Of a DNA stretch of 64,000 nt, positions 19,187 to 31,800 are shown piece by piece (position 1 is the stretch's first letter; every line of letters begins with the position of its first letter). Under the pieces are notes generated by a model. The model was given only the letters and a program-made list of their open reading frames with translations, was not told where the DNA came from and did no database searches. The DNA comes from Grammothele lineata (Eukaryota > Basidiomycota > Agaricomycetes > Polyporales > Polyporaceae): the NCBI GenBank assembly GCA_002150815.3, contig NDFF03000129.1, forward strand, positions 62,001 to 126,000, read 5' to 3'. Position numbers and translations under genes: made by a program.

Positions 19187-19858
19187 CGAATAGTCATACT
19201 CGGGTGTTCAGGTTGTAACCGCGGCACCGGGCGATGGCTTGGATGCAGGGGGCGCCGCTGTATTGTCATGCTTAAGTGCGATGATCTGTTCGAACAAACC
19301 CCAAACTGCATTTTCATGATTGATATAGTGAGTGCCGTCGTCCCATCCTGAACGAGAGCAAATTATCTAGTATGCATGTACCCTCAAGTAATAGCCCGAG
19401 ACGAATGTAGCACTTACTAGATTGGATGGCTGCCACTGTGGAGGATTGCACTAGTGGGCCTTTATGCCACGGGCATCACTGCCCAGCCTCTGCCGACATC
19501 GATTGGGCGCTTAATCATGCGGCGTATTACACATACAACATGACTTCTGCGAAATCCATGGTCATTGAGATCCGGAGTACGTGACGCTATTATATAGTGT
19601 ATATGTATGGCACTTTCCGCATCAGCTAGTCGGAATGCCTGGACGGCTCTAAGATAGATATGCGGGGGGGGGGGGCAGTAATGTCATGAGTACGTAGGCA
19701 GGCGTCGTGAAGTAGCATGAAAGAACAGAGCACGGGGATACAGTAGACAGCAAACAATAACCTGGAGAGCAGTACAATGTGTAGATGTCATTATGTGAAA
19801 CGTGTCCTTGCGTATGCGAAGTCCTGGCGGAGAAGGCTGCAGGGGAACGACTTCTAGA
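19187..19858. other. Spacer with a 12-base G run
   Basis: No supported gene. A homopolymer of 12 G lies at 19664-19675. The segment includes the 3' side of the MFS gene (reverse strand) and the upstream side of the truncated Swi1 copy. Confidence 0.5.
19664..19675. repeat. Poly-G homopolymer (12 bp)
   Basis: Twelve consecutive G in the forward strand between the truncated Swi1 copy and the MFS gene. This is a likely slippage site; its length may vary between strains or be miscalled. Confidence 0.9.
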
Positions 19859-22135
19859 TCATGAACGCTTCGCATACTTGCTCGCGTTACGAATGCGTTC
19901 ACCGTACTTCCAGAACAGGAATGGCCTGAATCAAAGAGCCATGAGCGGTAGTACAAGGGAAAACAAGAAGATGACGTACGAAGGTATACCGACCGCGATA
20001 GCGAAGCATGCAAGGATCGTATCGCCCTTGCCGTACCCTAGCGCGTTATACATCGCGGGGGCAAACAGCGGGAAGCCGAAGCCGGCCAGAGAGCGGAGGA
20101 ACGTGACAGCCGCGAGTGCTAAAAACGCCGCCACGAAGTATCAGCGTTAGCCCCAGCGTAATTCAGTCGCAGAAGGTGCGCAAACGTACCGGACGCGGCG
20201 TGTAGTGTAAACGCGTCGATGACGTATGTCTGAATGGACTGGAAGTTGAGGATCGTGCCGGCTCCGACGAGAGCGATGCCGATGTCGGGTGCGATCCAGT
20301 GGACATCGGCGCGCGCCGTCCAGCCCGTGATAAGGAGTCCGATGGGCAGGAAGATGGAGCCGGGGACCATGGACGCTGCAATAATGCTTGTCAGACGGCG
20401 CTATATGCACGACCAGTCTAGTAAGTCTACTCACGTAGACGATATTCTGGTTTGCCGACACCCCCGTTCTTGTCCGCGAAGTACTTGTAGATCCTGTCCA
20501 GCATGCGCGCGTTGATCTGGGACGCGCCGGTAAGACCGACCCCAAGGGCGAAGTAGTTCAGACCGGCGATGCCAACAGGCTCGCCGTATGTGCCTTCAAA
20601 GATACTGGGGATGGTCGTCAAAAACACTAGATACGTATAGTTAGACAAAAGTCTCACGTCGACATCTCTTAAGACTCACGATAGAGCGTCCCGTAAAGGA
20701 ATGCCATGTAGATACCCAACAACTGTACGATGGGTTCGCGGATAAAAAGTGCGAAAGGGCGGACAAGTGCCTTTACGACGATGTGCCTCCAACTAGATGA
20801 CCCGCTTAGCGGAAATTCTGACAAGGGGCAAGGAATCACTCACTTCCGGTCTGCGCTGTCGAAAACACTGCGAACTTCACGGTACTGACCCTTTTCAGGA
20901 TCCATCTCCTTCCGAATGCGCTCCGCCTTACGCTCGAGCAGCACAGGGGCAAATGCTGTAGGGGCTGATCAGAACTTACTTCAGTTCGAAAAAGGTAAGG
21001 CTTACTTTCGCGGAGATAGAACAGGCCAAGGACTTGGACGAAGCCATCAACAATGGTGGTAGACCAGAACTAAAGCGATCATAAACATCAGGAACAATGA
21101 AGACCAAACTCGCAAAACACTACTTACAACCCAGCGCCATGTTGATCTTTGAGCAATCCATGCTCCACAAGTCGGACCGATCACAGGCCCCAGGAGAGGC
21201 GCTAACGAGTAGATGGCGATAGCTTGGCCTCGCTCTTCCGGCTTGAAAAGGTCGCCGAGCACACCTCCGCCAATCTGAGATAAAGTCAGTACTTTCGCTT
21301 GCCCTGGCTGATGATCGCTGTACGACACTCACCGACAGTGGTGCGCTACCGCCGAGACCGGCCAAGAATCGGAACGCAATGAGCTGACCCTCGTTCTGAG
21401 CAAACCCGCAACCTAGGTTCCATGCTGTCATAGCCCGTCAGCTTTGGGAGTGTCGAGAAGAGAAAAGTAAGCACATACCGAGATACCACATGTTTGCCAA
21501 TTGCAGTACTCTCGACCGGCCGTAGAGTTCACTGAGCGGTCCCAGGAATAACGGTCCGAATGCTACGCACGTTCATATGAGTACGGAGTATAGGCCGGAG
21601 ATAAAGATTAGCTTGCAACTAACCATACGCAGCTACGAATACTGATGTCAAGAGGGCTATCACCGAGCTGTTGGTGATGCCGAACTCTCCTGCAACCTGT
21701 TCACTAGCGGGGGCCATCATGGAGGACGATACAGGGCTAATAAACGTAAATGCGGAGACAATGGCTGTTGCGGCCCATTTCTTACGATGAGACCAACTAA
21801 GAGAACGTGAAAGTCAGAATGAATGCTCGAATTTGATGAGCAGGAATGTTGTGGGCGTGGACCAATGATGGATATGGACGGATCAGGATGACGTACTTTC
21901 TAGGGTTTTGTGGGTCGTCAGGACCTTCCCAGTTGACGATCAGAACGTCAGAGTTGGTCTCGGAGCCCTGGTCTTCATCCTTGGAAAGCTTGGTAGACTT
22001 TTCTCGTGATGGGGCATCCAAGGGACTAGCGTTCATGCCGGAGGCATCGACGGGGCTGGTGACGCCCGGCTCATCGTGGATGGTGGGCGTTGTGGACTCT
22101 GAGGTGTTCACGACGGGGAGTTTGGAGTCGGACAT
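19859..22135 (-). CDS. MFS transporter, DHA1 drug:H+ antiporter type
   Basis: Twelve-helix plasma-membrane antiporter expected to export drugs, polyamines or small metabolites with proton exchange. A long hydrophilic Ser/Thr-rich N-terminus (MSDSKLPVVNTSESTT...) leads into VNWEGPDDPQNPRKW, the usual pre-helix signature of fungal DHA1 proteins. Helices then read AATAIVSAFTFISPVSSS, FGPLFLGPLSELYGRSRVL (the G-x-L-x-D/E-x-x-GRR-like loop), NLGCGFAQNEGQLIAFRFLA, GLGGSAPLS, GGGVLGDLFKPEERGQAIAI, GPVIGPTCGAWIAQ, FLYGTLYLFLTTIPSIF, SMVPGSIFLPIGLLI, NFQSIQTYVIDAF and FGFPLFAPAMYNALGYG. It ends FRPFLFWKYGERIRNASKYA. It is split by many short introns, and all exons rejoin in frame. The substrate is not predictable. 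A weak TATA-like motif lies upstream (about 22167). Confidence 0.9.
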
Positions 22136-23342
22136 GCTCGCGCGCGGGGAAAGCGCGAGGGGGCGAGGGTATATGTATGGAGCACAGGGAAGCCGAGGCG
22201 GAGGGCATCATGGGAATGTTGGGCAGGGCGTAGTCAGCGGCCGGGTGTGTGGGTCAAAACGAAATCACCGAGGGGAAGGAGAGCCGCATCGCTCGCCGAT
22301 GCCCTGCCGTCCCTCTGCCGTCCCAGGCGCTTCGGCCGAGACGCCCCGAGAGCGCCACCCACCTCCCCGTTCAGGCAGTTCGTCCCTCGGCCCGCCCTCC
22401 CCAGCAGCGCCACCACGCGCGTGCTATCTCGATCCACTTTCAACGATCGCCGTCGTCCCCACGTCCAGGTCGCATGCTGGCACCTTATCCTCACTCGTCC
22501 CCCACTCTTACGTCGACGTAGGCAGATCGCGCGCCCCCAACCGGCGTCGACCCCATTCACACGCCATATGCTCAAACCCACTCCCAGAATGACTCGACAA
22601 ACAGCGTCTCGCTGCCCTAATTATACACACAGTATGTCCGAACACAGGAGATCCACCGTGCGTGCGAAGGCCTGGAACACCATCGGACGCAGCTGCGGCT
22701 AGCGACCCATTTTGCCAAACATGGTGCTTCGACGTCAAGGAGAAGCTGGATTACCAAGCCTCCTGACGCTACTCTCGGCCCGCCATCCGCTCGCGTCGGA
22801 CAGTCTGAACAGTGGAAGCTATAGTTACTCTTACTATCGTGTAAGCTAGAGAGCTTGCTCATTTTGGCATCACCATCGGGCTATGCTCGAACTGCCACGA
22901 TCTATACAGACTGTTCGGACCGGCTAAGGAGCGTGTTTTTTTTACTTTGATCACTGAACTACTTCAACAGCCGTTCCCGGGACCGCGGTGGGTCGGAGCC
23001 AGGGCCCAGCGCGGTCACCGACTCTACTAGTTACACAACATCCCCCTCTTTGGTGCTGTCACACACCATGCTTCTTTGCTCATTTTTGCGTAGTCTCTTT
23101 TTCTTGCAGACACGTCTCAGGGACCGACTCGGGAGTCGGAAGAGCCCAATCACACCCGAAGCAGAGTCGATACATCGATATTTTCGTCTAGGCATACACA
23201 CATCCCCTTCTGATAAACGTACGTGGATCCGATCCCCAACGAAAGCCCGTAGGATGTTGACACGACCGGTCCCTGCACATTTACATAGTCAAGAATCATG
23301 ACGCTGCTCTATGTACAAACATTGCTCCACACGCGTACATAT
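22136..23342. other. Gene-free stretch of about 1.2 kb
   Basis: Upstream region of the MFS gene and downstream region of the aldehyde dehydrogenase gene, both reverse strand. GC-rich ORFs at 22234-22700 overlap each other in several frames and lack splice support. No gene supported. Confidence 0.45.
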
Positions 23343-25658
23343 TCACAACTTTGCAGCCTCAACCCTGACATAGGACTGGATGTACGTCCACGACTGCAGC
23401 CCGTGCTTCGAATTCTCCACACCTAGGCCGGAGTGCTATATCCGCGAACGCATCAGCTGCAATCTTCGACTGACGCTCGTCCTGCCACAGCGACCCCCGA
23501 TCGACACCCACCTTTGCTCCGCCCATAGGCTACACATCAGCATATAGTCGTCAGCGTTGCCGAGACTCGCGAAGAATAGCCAACAGCAGTATTGCTCACC
23601 AGGTGACCCCCGACCGAGCCCCACGAATTAATCCACACTGTTGGCCGAGAGGTACGGATGTTTGATCTCGGTGAGCGTTGAGATAGAATTAGACACTTAC
23701 CCATCCCGTTGTGAAGTTTGTCGGCAATAGCCTGACACCGTTCCATGTCTCGTCCCCAAATACTCGCGCCGAAGCCAAACTCGGTATTATCTGCCGTGAA
23801 TATAAGAGGCTCTCCCGGTACGGGTGTGCTCGCCGTAGTTGCTTGCACTCACTCGCTTGCCGAACGACGTCTTCGTCGTCGCTCCACTTGATCAGTGGCA
23901 CGATAGGTCCGAACTCTGGAGGAGAATGGGCGAATTCAACATCCCTGACAGTGCGGCACAACGAGACGAACTCACGCTCTTCGCGGACAATACGCGAGTC
24001 CTCGGGAGGGTTGTCAACTATCGTCAGCGGAATGAAATAACCTTTCTGTCTTTCCGAAGGCAACGGGCTCTGGTAAGCGATCTTGTACCCTCTCTTCTTG
24101 ATATCTGACAAGTGACCGCTGCGGATAAGGACCGACTAAGTGAAAGACATCGTTCGAAGCTTCCGAACTACTTACAGCAACCGCTGATGCTGCTGCTTGT
24201 TCTGAACCGGGCCGATAGTCACTTCGGGGTCGGCAGGGTCTCCCACCTTTGCTTTGCGTGCGAGCGCGACGATCTCATCCAGTATGACATCATATATCTT
24301 TTCATGGATGTAGAGGCGCTTCATTTGGAAACAAGTCTGTCCCGCGGTATGTGTCGCACCAACGAACAACATTCTGTGTAACATGTCAGTGACAGAGGTT
24401 CACAGCGATTGGCGAAGAATACGCTGACTGGGCCATTGCTTTAGGATCTACGTCCTCTGTGACGATGGCGGGATCGTTGCCGCCCAACTCAAGCGTCAAA
24501 CTCTTGAGCTCGGACGCTCCAGCGGCCATGACCGCCTTCCCAGCCGGCACCGAGCCTGTCATGGATATGCGCAAGATTCGAGGGTGTTGGACGATCCATT
24601 GGCCCCTATTCGGCACCACAGTGGTAGATATGCCGTCACAAGACCAAGGGGGACAGTGAACGTACAATTCAGCACCACCACAGAGGACGGAGACCACGCC
24701 AGGAGGAAACACGGCTTGTGCGAGTTCGACAAGCTTAGAGACGGCGCAGGGTGTCGTCGGGGGCGTTTTGATGATAATACAGTTCCCCGCGAGGACCGCC
24801 TGGCACAACTTCGAGAGCGTCAAAGTGAGGGGATAGCTGTTGAGGTAAGAGCGTGTAAGCATATCAGGGAATGTACGTCAGACGGAACGCTGAGAAAGAT
24901 TACTTGAAAGGGGTGATGCCTGCGCACTACCATCGCATGGTACCGTGAGTACAATAACCACGACGTCCGGCGCAGGTATCGCAAGGAGCAGACTCACCAC
25001 TCCATACGGCCGAAAGCGGTTCTTGATCACCTTCCCGTCTTCGCGGGAAACGATCTCCTCCTCAAGCGTCTGTTCTGCGTCGGTGCGGATCCATGGGATC
25101 GATATGTCCAACTCGAACTCTCTGTGACATGCACCGCAGCCAATCCCGTAAGCACTCCGTCCTCCCCTTCGGGCCCGGGAACAGCAGACGGCACTCACGC
25201 GCTCGCGCGGTCCTTGCCCACCTCGCGCATGAGCAACTGGGCAAACGCCGCCCTGCGCGCCTCGAGCAGGTCCGCGAACGCGCGCAGCGCGGTCTGCCGC
25301 TCGCCCCACGGCGTCGCGGCCCATGCGGGGAACGCGCGCTCGGCGGCGGAGACGGCGTCGTCGAGCTGCGCGCGCGTCGCGACGGGCGCGTGGGCGAAGG
25401 CTTGCTCTGTCGCGGGGTTCAGCACGGGCACGGTCGTGGGTGAGCTCGTCTTCTTGCCGCCGATGATGTGTGTGCTAGGGACGCGTGAGCGAACTTGGCG
25501 TTACGCGCGCTGAATGTAGAATAGGGAACTCGGTGGCGGCGGGGCAAGGACCGGGCGGCTCTCGTGGTACGGAAGCAGGATTGCAAAGGAAATTGAAGGG
25601 GTCAGGTAAGGCGGTAAGAGTCGGCTTACTAGTCTTCAAAAACATTGAAGGCGTCCAT
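23343..25658 (-). CDS. NAD(P)-dependent aldehyde dehydrogenase
   Basis: Oxidises aldehydes to acids. The spliced protein begins MDAFNVFEDYTHIIGGKKTS, then VPVLNPATEQAFAHAP, RPYGVCAGITPFNYPLTLTL, AVLAGNCIIIKTPPTTP, RISMTGSVPAGKAVM and the active-site Glu region TLELGGNDPAIV. The catalytic Cys lies in ATHTAGQTCFQMKRLYIH, followed by VGDPADPEVTIGPVQN, EFGPIVPLIKW and FGFGASIWGRD. It closes PMGGAK | HSGLGVENSKHGL and ends VRVEAAKL. GVCAGITPFN resembles methylmalonate-semialdehyde-type enzymes, but the rest is the general ALDH pattern, so I give no specific substrate. Introns are numerous. The acceptor before CAGITPFN (ATGGTAG) was picked because it restores the family motif. A TATAAA box lies about 95 bp upstream (25751-25756). 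Size is close to the usual ~480 aa. Confidence 0.9.
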
Positions 25659-27134
25659 GGCGGTGAGAGAGAAGCTGTTGTTGGTAGCGAGGTGAGGAGC
25701 CTGCGAAGCAGTAGGGCCTAAGTTTGATTCATGGGATGCAAACGCTCGTATTTATATGCATAGGTGAGGCTTGGGGGACGCTAAAGACGACGTCGTGACC
25801 GGACGTTAGCGTCAGCGTCTTCGTAGTCTGCGAATCGGGTGAGGAGCGTCGGCGACGGTGCGGGGACTGGGGGGCCCGTGGTCATTGTTTTGCCCCTTCG
25901 AGCAGGCGTCTCGACCAGAGTTCGGAGATGTCGACGAATAGGTTCCGTGGCGCTCAAGAGAGGCGACCAGCTGCCCTGCTAAGCCAATAACCGAGTGTCA
26001 CTCGACCCCGCCGAAATCGGATGGGAACTCGGAACACGCTAGTTGCTGGTGAGTACATCTCCAAATTCTCTCGGTGACGTCGCGAGTATGCCTGAAACCG
26101 GGTCAGCTGACGCTATAGTACTGTCCACTGTGGACCTGATAGGAGCCCACATTCAATAAGATGGGCACGGTCTAATGAAGTTGGCGGCGGACACACTTGA
26201 ATAGACGTTGGCATTGATACCTTGTGCGCGTGAGAATAACTCACTGCCTAATGAATACCCGTTAGAAGGGCAGCTCCATTCGGATTTTGCTCCGACCGGG
26301 AATATTACTGCTTTGATTGGGGTTACTCGGGCCATTCAGAGATATGGTGCGGCGTTCAACGTTCAGGTATAGTGGATGTCCTGGTATTTGTTGGCAAACG
26401 GGGACTTCCAGCGAAAGTTTGAGAATTGGCGCGGAGTAAAGAAAGGCCTGAGAAAGGAGCATACACGTCAGTCTTGCATCTCACGGTAATCCATAGGATC
26501 CACGAGCACCTAAATTGAACAGCGGGGATATTATGCCTACCGGGTACCAAACGAATGAAACGATCCCTTCGACAGGCAGTCGAACTTGGGCAAACTCTTA
26601 GCCTCGCGAATACGCCTGGCGAGTTGCCATGAGGCGTTTGCTTAGCGCCTAACACGGATCCAGGATGCGCCTTCTCCGCGCCGAGGCAATCATCTGTAGC
26701 CGAGCGCATCAAGAAGCAGCAATTTACTTCGGGACTCGGTAAAGAAGGTGCAATTTACCTGACTGCGGCTACGGACAGCGCAGGCCGATTTCTTTCTGCA
26801 CCGCGGGATCGAAGCAACCAGTCATGCTCATCCCTCGAGAGGGATATTAGAGAGATCGCCAAAAATGCCTGTGATTCCTAGTGCATAGAGCAGTCGCGCC
26901 GACCATCTTCTGCGCATAGGGATACACAGTAACTACGTGCTGGGGTATAGCGCGGGTGTCCAATCGAAAACACTGACGGAACCAATTGGGAGAACAGTGG
27001 ACACGCAGATACATTTCCGACCAGATCAGAGTCCGTTCTGCCGAACTATTAGACGTGAATGAGGATATCGCCGAGCGTCACAAAACCCTACTACGGAGCG
27101 AAGAGACACCTTCTTTTTGATCATGCATCTTGCT
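25659..27134. other. Gene-free stretch of about 1.5 kb
   Basis: The promoter of the aldehyde dehydrogenase lies at the left edge (TATAAA on the reverse strand at 25751-25756). The rest shows only short scattered ORFs with no splice or domain support, and lower GC than the flanking genes. No repeat or transposon remnant recognised by eye. Confidence 0.5.
25751..25756 (-). promoter_or_regulatory. TATA box of the aldehyde dehydrogenase gene
   Basis: TATAAA on the reverse strand, about 95 bp upstream of the ATG at 25658. Confidence 0.45.
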
Positions 27135-27793
27135 TCACAGCGTGACTGGGGATGGGAGAACATGAACCTCATGATTCAATCTCAAACTGAACGGAAGGGT
27201 ACGCACTGGGGATGCAACCAATCGAGATGAGACCACCCTGGCTGTTGTTTTCACAGCAGACCGGGCGGGAAGAGCTGTGCATAGAACTGTTAGATTACAG
27301 AAAGAGTAGACCAAATATAGCACGAACCAGGCGTTGCCACTGCCGAGACCAACACCGCTCAAAGGCGAGCACTGAGTGCCGACGAGGACATCGGGATCAA
27401 CGACCAAGTCAAGCAGACCGAGAATGGTGCTGATGACGCTGTCGTTGGCCTTCGAGACAGAGTTGCAGCACTGAACGGGGCCAGTGTTGCAGTTACCCTC
27501 CGACGGAGTGCCAGACGGCGAAGTCCGCTTGGCATCTATGGAAGCGAGATGCGTTAGCGGAAAAGAACGCGGGTATAGTAAAACAGATGGAAGCCGAAGC
27601 AAATGGGTTTTGAACGGACGGCAACAACACCCAAATAAGGGAAGTCAAACTTACTGGTAGTCCGAGAAGGGTGGTGGAGACGGCGGGGCGGGAGAGGGCT
27701 GAGACCGCGAGCCAAACGCTGAGCGTTGGTCTCGGTGGCCTGGACGGACACAGCAGCGGCAAGGACGGCAGCGATAGCGTACGCGAACTTCAT
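27135..27793 (-). CDS. Class I hydrophobin
   Basis: Small secreted amphipathic protein that self-assembles at air-water and wall surfaces. Exons 27655-27793, 27328-27535, 27207-27286 and 27135-27145 give 145 aa. Signal peptide MKFAYAIAAVLAAAVSVQA. The eight-Cys pattern is complete: C (GNCNTG), CC (VQCCNS), C (GTQCSP), C (NACS), CC (VCCEN), C (IGCIP). The C-terminus is IGCIPITL, typical of basidiomycete hydrophobins. Spacing C3-C4 is long and C4-C5 short (about 13), as in class I. The last coding exon is only 11 nt, supported by the family-typical ITL ending. A Pro/Arg segment (LSPLPPRRLHHPSR) between signal peptide and first Cys is longer than usual. A TATAAA box lies about 160 bp upstream. 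Confidence 0.95.
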
Positions 27794-28802
27794 TGTGGAC
27801 GAGGAGAGGAGGCGGCCGCAAAGGATGGCGGAGGAGAGCCCGAAAGCAAAGAGCGACTGGGAGAAAAGAGCGACGGGGGGCTCGGAGCCGGTAAGGGTGG
27901 CTGGTGGAGGAGCAGAGGCAGGAAGCGGGTGGCCATGAAGAGGGCGAGCGGGGATTTATAAGTACGCGAGGGAGACGGGCGACAGAGGAAGCGTGTTGGT
28001 CCGTCGACAAGACCGAGACCGCGTCTATTCGGCTGGCGTTCTATCAAAGAGGCCGCCCCCAATTGAGTTACGTCTTCGCGGATGTCGTTGGATCTTACCA
28101 CACTAGCGCGCCATCGCCGCTCGGACGTCCACGGACACAAGACAGGCGCGGTTACCGCGGCTCGAGAAGTGTACTCTGCGGGATTCCGGTGAGCAAGAGA
28201 GGCCAGGAAGGAGACGAACGCACCTCGAGCGTGGGTATGGAACTCATCACCGCGCGTCGTGGAAGAGCTGGGGCGTCAGTGAAGGTGGAGCGGAGTGGCA
28301 GCGGGCGGGCGGGGCGCGTGTCGGGAGTGTGTCGGGCCAAGCGGCGGCAAGCGACGTCGTTCCGTAAAGCGCTCAGAATACTGTGTCGGGCGCGACGTGA
28401 AGGGAGCTGTCGGACGATCTTACCCGCAGCTGTGCGCCACGTCAGACAGACGAGGGGGCGCCAGCGTGTAAGCCCCCAGCGTTGTTGAGCGGATCGCGTC
28501 GTGACGCGCGCGAGTGGCAGAGAGTACGTGCACACGCATGAGAGTAACTCGTCAAGGTGTGTAGGAGAGTCATCGTCATCGGGATGCGAGAGTCCGTTGG
28601 ACGCAATTGGCGCCGAGATCTCGGTAACTCCCGAGCGCCCGTGTCTGGCGCTTGGTTCTGAACGTGGCCACGTGCTGAGAGAAAACACGCGTCATGGCGC
28701 GCGTGCAACCGACAAGCCTAGGACGCGTCGCGATCTCGCTCGTCGGTGGCTGCTCGCCAGTCTCGCTCTCCCTTTGCACCTCTCCCCTTCGCCCTCCTCC
28801 TC
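27794..28802. other. Divergent promoter region, hydrophobin / CSE1
   Basis: About 1 kb between the divergent ATGs. It carries a reverse-strand TATAAA for the hydrophobin at 27955-27960. A pyrimidine-rich leader (about 28755-28800) precedes the CSE1 start. The overlapping GC-rich ORFs here have no support. Confidence 0.55.
27955..27960 (-). promoter_or_regulatory. TATA box of the hydrophobin gene
   Basis: TATAAA on the reverse strand, about 162 bp upstream of the hydrophobin ATG. This is consistent with the strong regulated expression usual for hydrophobins. Confidence 0.6.
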
Positions 28803-31800
28803 ATGGCCGACCTCCCATCTCTACTCCTTGCTTCCCTCAACCCCGCCAGCAGGAAGCAGGCAGAACAATCACTGCAAGCCCTCTCCGTTCAGCCTGGCTT
28901 CCTCACCCACCTCCTTCAACTCGTCCTCCAAACGTCACAAGACCGTGCAGTTCGTCTGGCCGCCAGTGTATATCTCAAAAACCTCGTCAAGTCTCGGTGG
29001 GAAGATGTTCGTGCATGTCGGATGCACACTGATCTACCGTGATCTAACCCCCAGTCCGTCTCTTCCTCTAGGACGAGCCACCCATCCCCGAAGCAGACAG
29101 AGCCGCACTTCGTGAGGCCCTGGTGCCGGCAATGATATCTCTTTCGAGTGTCTCGGACAAGGCCGTGCGTGCACAGGTTGCGGAATCGATATCTCTCGTC
29201 GCCAAATCCGACTTTCCCGACCAATGGCCAGATCTCGTCGACGTGAGTACTGTTCCTTTTCCGAGATGCGTCCTACAGTCTGATGTCGTTGTTTAACCTC
29301 AAGAAACTGGTCTCATCCTTGTCGGACACAAACTTTGAGGTCAACATAGGTGTCCTCGAGACGGCACACTCCATCTTCCGCCCATGGCGAGCTGCTACTC
29401 GTTCTGACGACCTTTTCACAACCATCAATTATGTCCTTTCTCGCTTCAGTCGTCCATTCCTTCAGCTCTTCCTCCACACCGCCAATCTTCTCTTTAACCC
29501 GCCACCAGGGAAGCTCCCCCACATCGCGCAAGCTATGGTTTCCCTGGTCGATATATTCTACGACCTTACATGCCAGGATCTTCCGCCGGACTTCGAGGAT
29601 AGCCATGCGCAGTTCTTCGGTGCCCAGGAGGGGCTCTTTATCAAGCTATTGATGTGGGATCCTCCCCAACTGCAGGGTGACGTGAGTATGTTGCTGCCTC
29701 TTAGCCTCGTATACTCTGACCAACGCTCGATAGCCTGAGGACACTACTCCGTCGCTCCCGTCACAAGTCAAAACGCGCATTTTGGAGATAGTAGAGGTAC
29801 GTATCGTCTTTGAATCTATGTTGATTCGAGCCACTTAGTCTTCGCTAGTTGTATGTCAAACTATACTCCGAAGTGTTACAAACCACCAACTCCGTGGAAG
29901 CCTTCGTGCGTACCATCTGGGAACTTGTCGGTGGGGGGAAGCGGCCAAATGTGGCGGATGATGGGGTACGTCCCGTTCAAACGGCATGCCTTCGCATCTA
30001 ACATCAGAACGTAGCTCGTCTCGCAATCACTGCGTTTCATCGCCTCCGCTATCCGTACCAACCAATACCAGGCGCTCTTCGGTTCGAAGGAAACGATTGC
30101 AGGTCTTGTACAAGGTGTCGTCGTGCCTAACGTCTCTCTCCGAGGTACGAATGATCTGTGCAACCTTCATGACTCCTCACCACTCACACATCGGTAGAGC
30201 ACGAATTGGAGCAGTTCGAAGATGATCCCCTCGAGTACATCCGGCTAGACCTTGCATTGCCGTCCATGAGTAGTGCAGGCATGGCTGGAGATGCCGTCAC
30301 ACGTCGTCAGGCTGCGGCAGACGTACTTCGCGCCCTTGTGTCTTCCGGCCACGAAACGGCCGCCACGGAGGTCACCGGCGCGTGGATCGGTGAGGGCTTG
30401 CGCGAGTACAACGCCAACAAGACCGAGAACTGGAAGGCGAAGGACACCGCCATCTATCTGCTCACCGCGGTCGCGACGAGGGGCAGCACGGCTCAGCATG
30501 GCGTGACGTCCACGAACGCGCTCATCGACGTCGTACAGTTCTTCTCGGACAACGTCTTTGCAGACCTCCAAGCCGAGGACGGGTCGATCCATCCCATCCT
30601 CCAGGTAGACGCGATTCGGTTCCTGTACACCTTCCGGAATCAGGTACGTGCCGACCTCAAGCGGGGTTAACTGTGTCTTATACTCTCGACTAGCTCGTGA
30701 AGTCGCAGCTACTCTCGGTACTCCCCTCCCTAGCCCGCCATCTTCAATCAGAGAATTATGTATGCTATACGTATGCTGCGATCAGTATCGAGCGTATCCT
30801 CTTCATCCGCCAGGGCAACCAGCCTATGTAAGGCGTGTTGTGGCTTATCGAGCGAAATGAGTCCCTGACCGACTTCTACAGGTTCTCTCAAGCCGATGTT
30901 CAAGATGTCGCCCCGCAGCTGCTTGATGTGCTTCTAAGGAAGATCGAGGCCGCGCCAACTCCTCAGAAGATGGCAGAGAACGACTACCTGATGAAGTGTA
31001 AGTCTTTCCTCCTTGTTCTTTCTTCCGAAAAGCTTACTGACTAGTGTCTGTGTAGGCGCGATGCGCGTGGTCATTGTTGCACGCTCAACCTTCGCCAACA
31101 GCTACGAGGGGGTGCTCGGGCGTTTCGTTGCGATCCTCGGTGTCATTTCGCAGAACCCGAGCAATCCCAACTTCGACCAGTATATCTTCGAGAGTATCTC
31201 TGCGTTGATGAGGCTCGTATCTATGTTATCTCCGTTATGTGGCACGTAGTTAACCCATGCTGCAGGTTTGTGGTTCAGGCGAATCCAAGCTCACTGGCCA
31301 TGTTCGAGAAGGCTCTATTCGGGTCGTTCACAGTCATCATTCAGCAAGACATCGATCGTACGTCCAGTCTTGGTTTTCTCGTCCCGCCATCTCACGAGTG
31401 TTGCAATCAGAGTACATTCCCTACGTGTTCCAAGTGCTCGCACAGATGCTAGAGCTGCACACGAGTGGTGTACCAGACGAGTACAGGAGCTTGCTCCCGA
31501 TGCTGTTGAGACAGGAGGCGTGGATACAAAAGGGCAGTGTCCCAGGTCTCGTGAAACTCTTGAAGGCGTTCCTGTCGCGAGACGCCGCAGCCATGGTCGC
31601 GGCTGGCCAGGTCAACCAAGTGCTTGGGGTCGTTCAGCAGCGGTTGATCCCATCCAAAGCCAATGACGGTTGGGGCTTTGAACTCCTCCAAGCCGTGGCG
31701 ATGTATATGCCTCCGTAAGTGCCACGCTCTATCTCTGCCTTGGGTGGAAAAGTGTGTTAACGGTGCTACGATATCATAGGGAGGCGTTCCAGCAGGTCTT

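Noticed and set aside
22234..22700. Overlapping ORFs upstream of the MFS gene
   Set aside because: Open in several frames on both strands, no recognisable motif; likely promoter sequence.
28152..28688. 178-codon reverse ORF between hydrophobin and CSE1
   Set aside because: Forward ORFs overlap it in other frames and composition is Arg/Ser/Pro-rich. It is best explained as promoter DNA.
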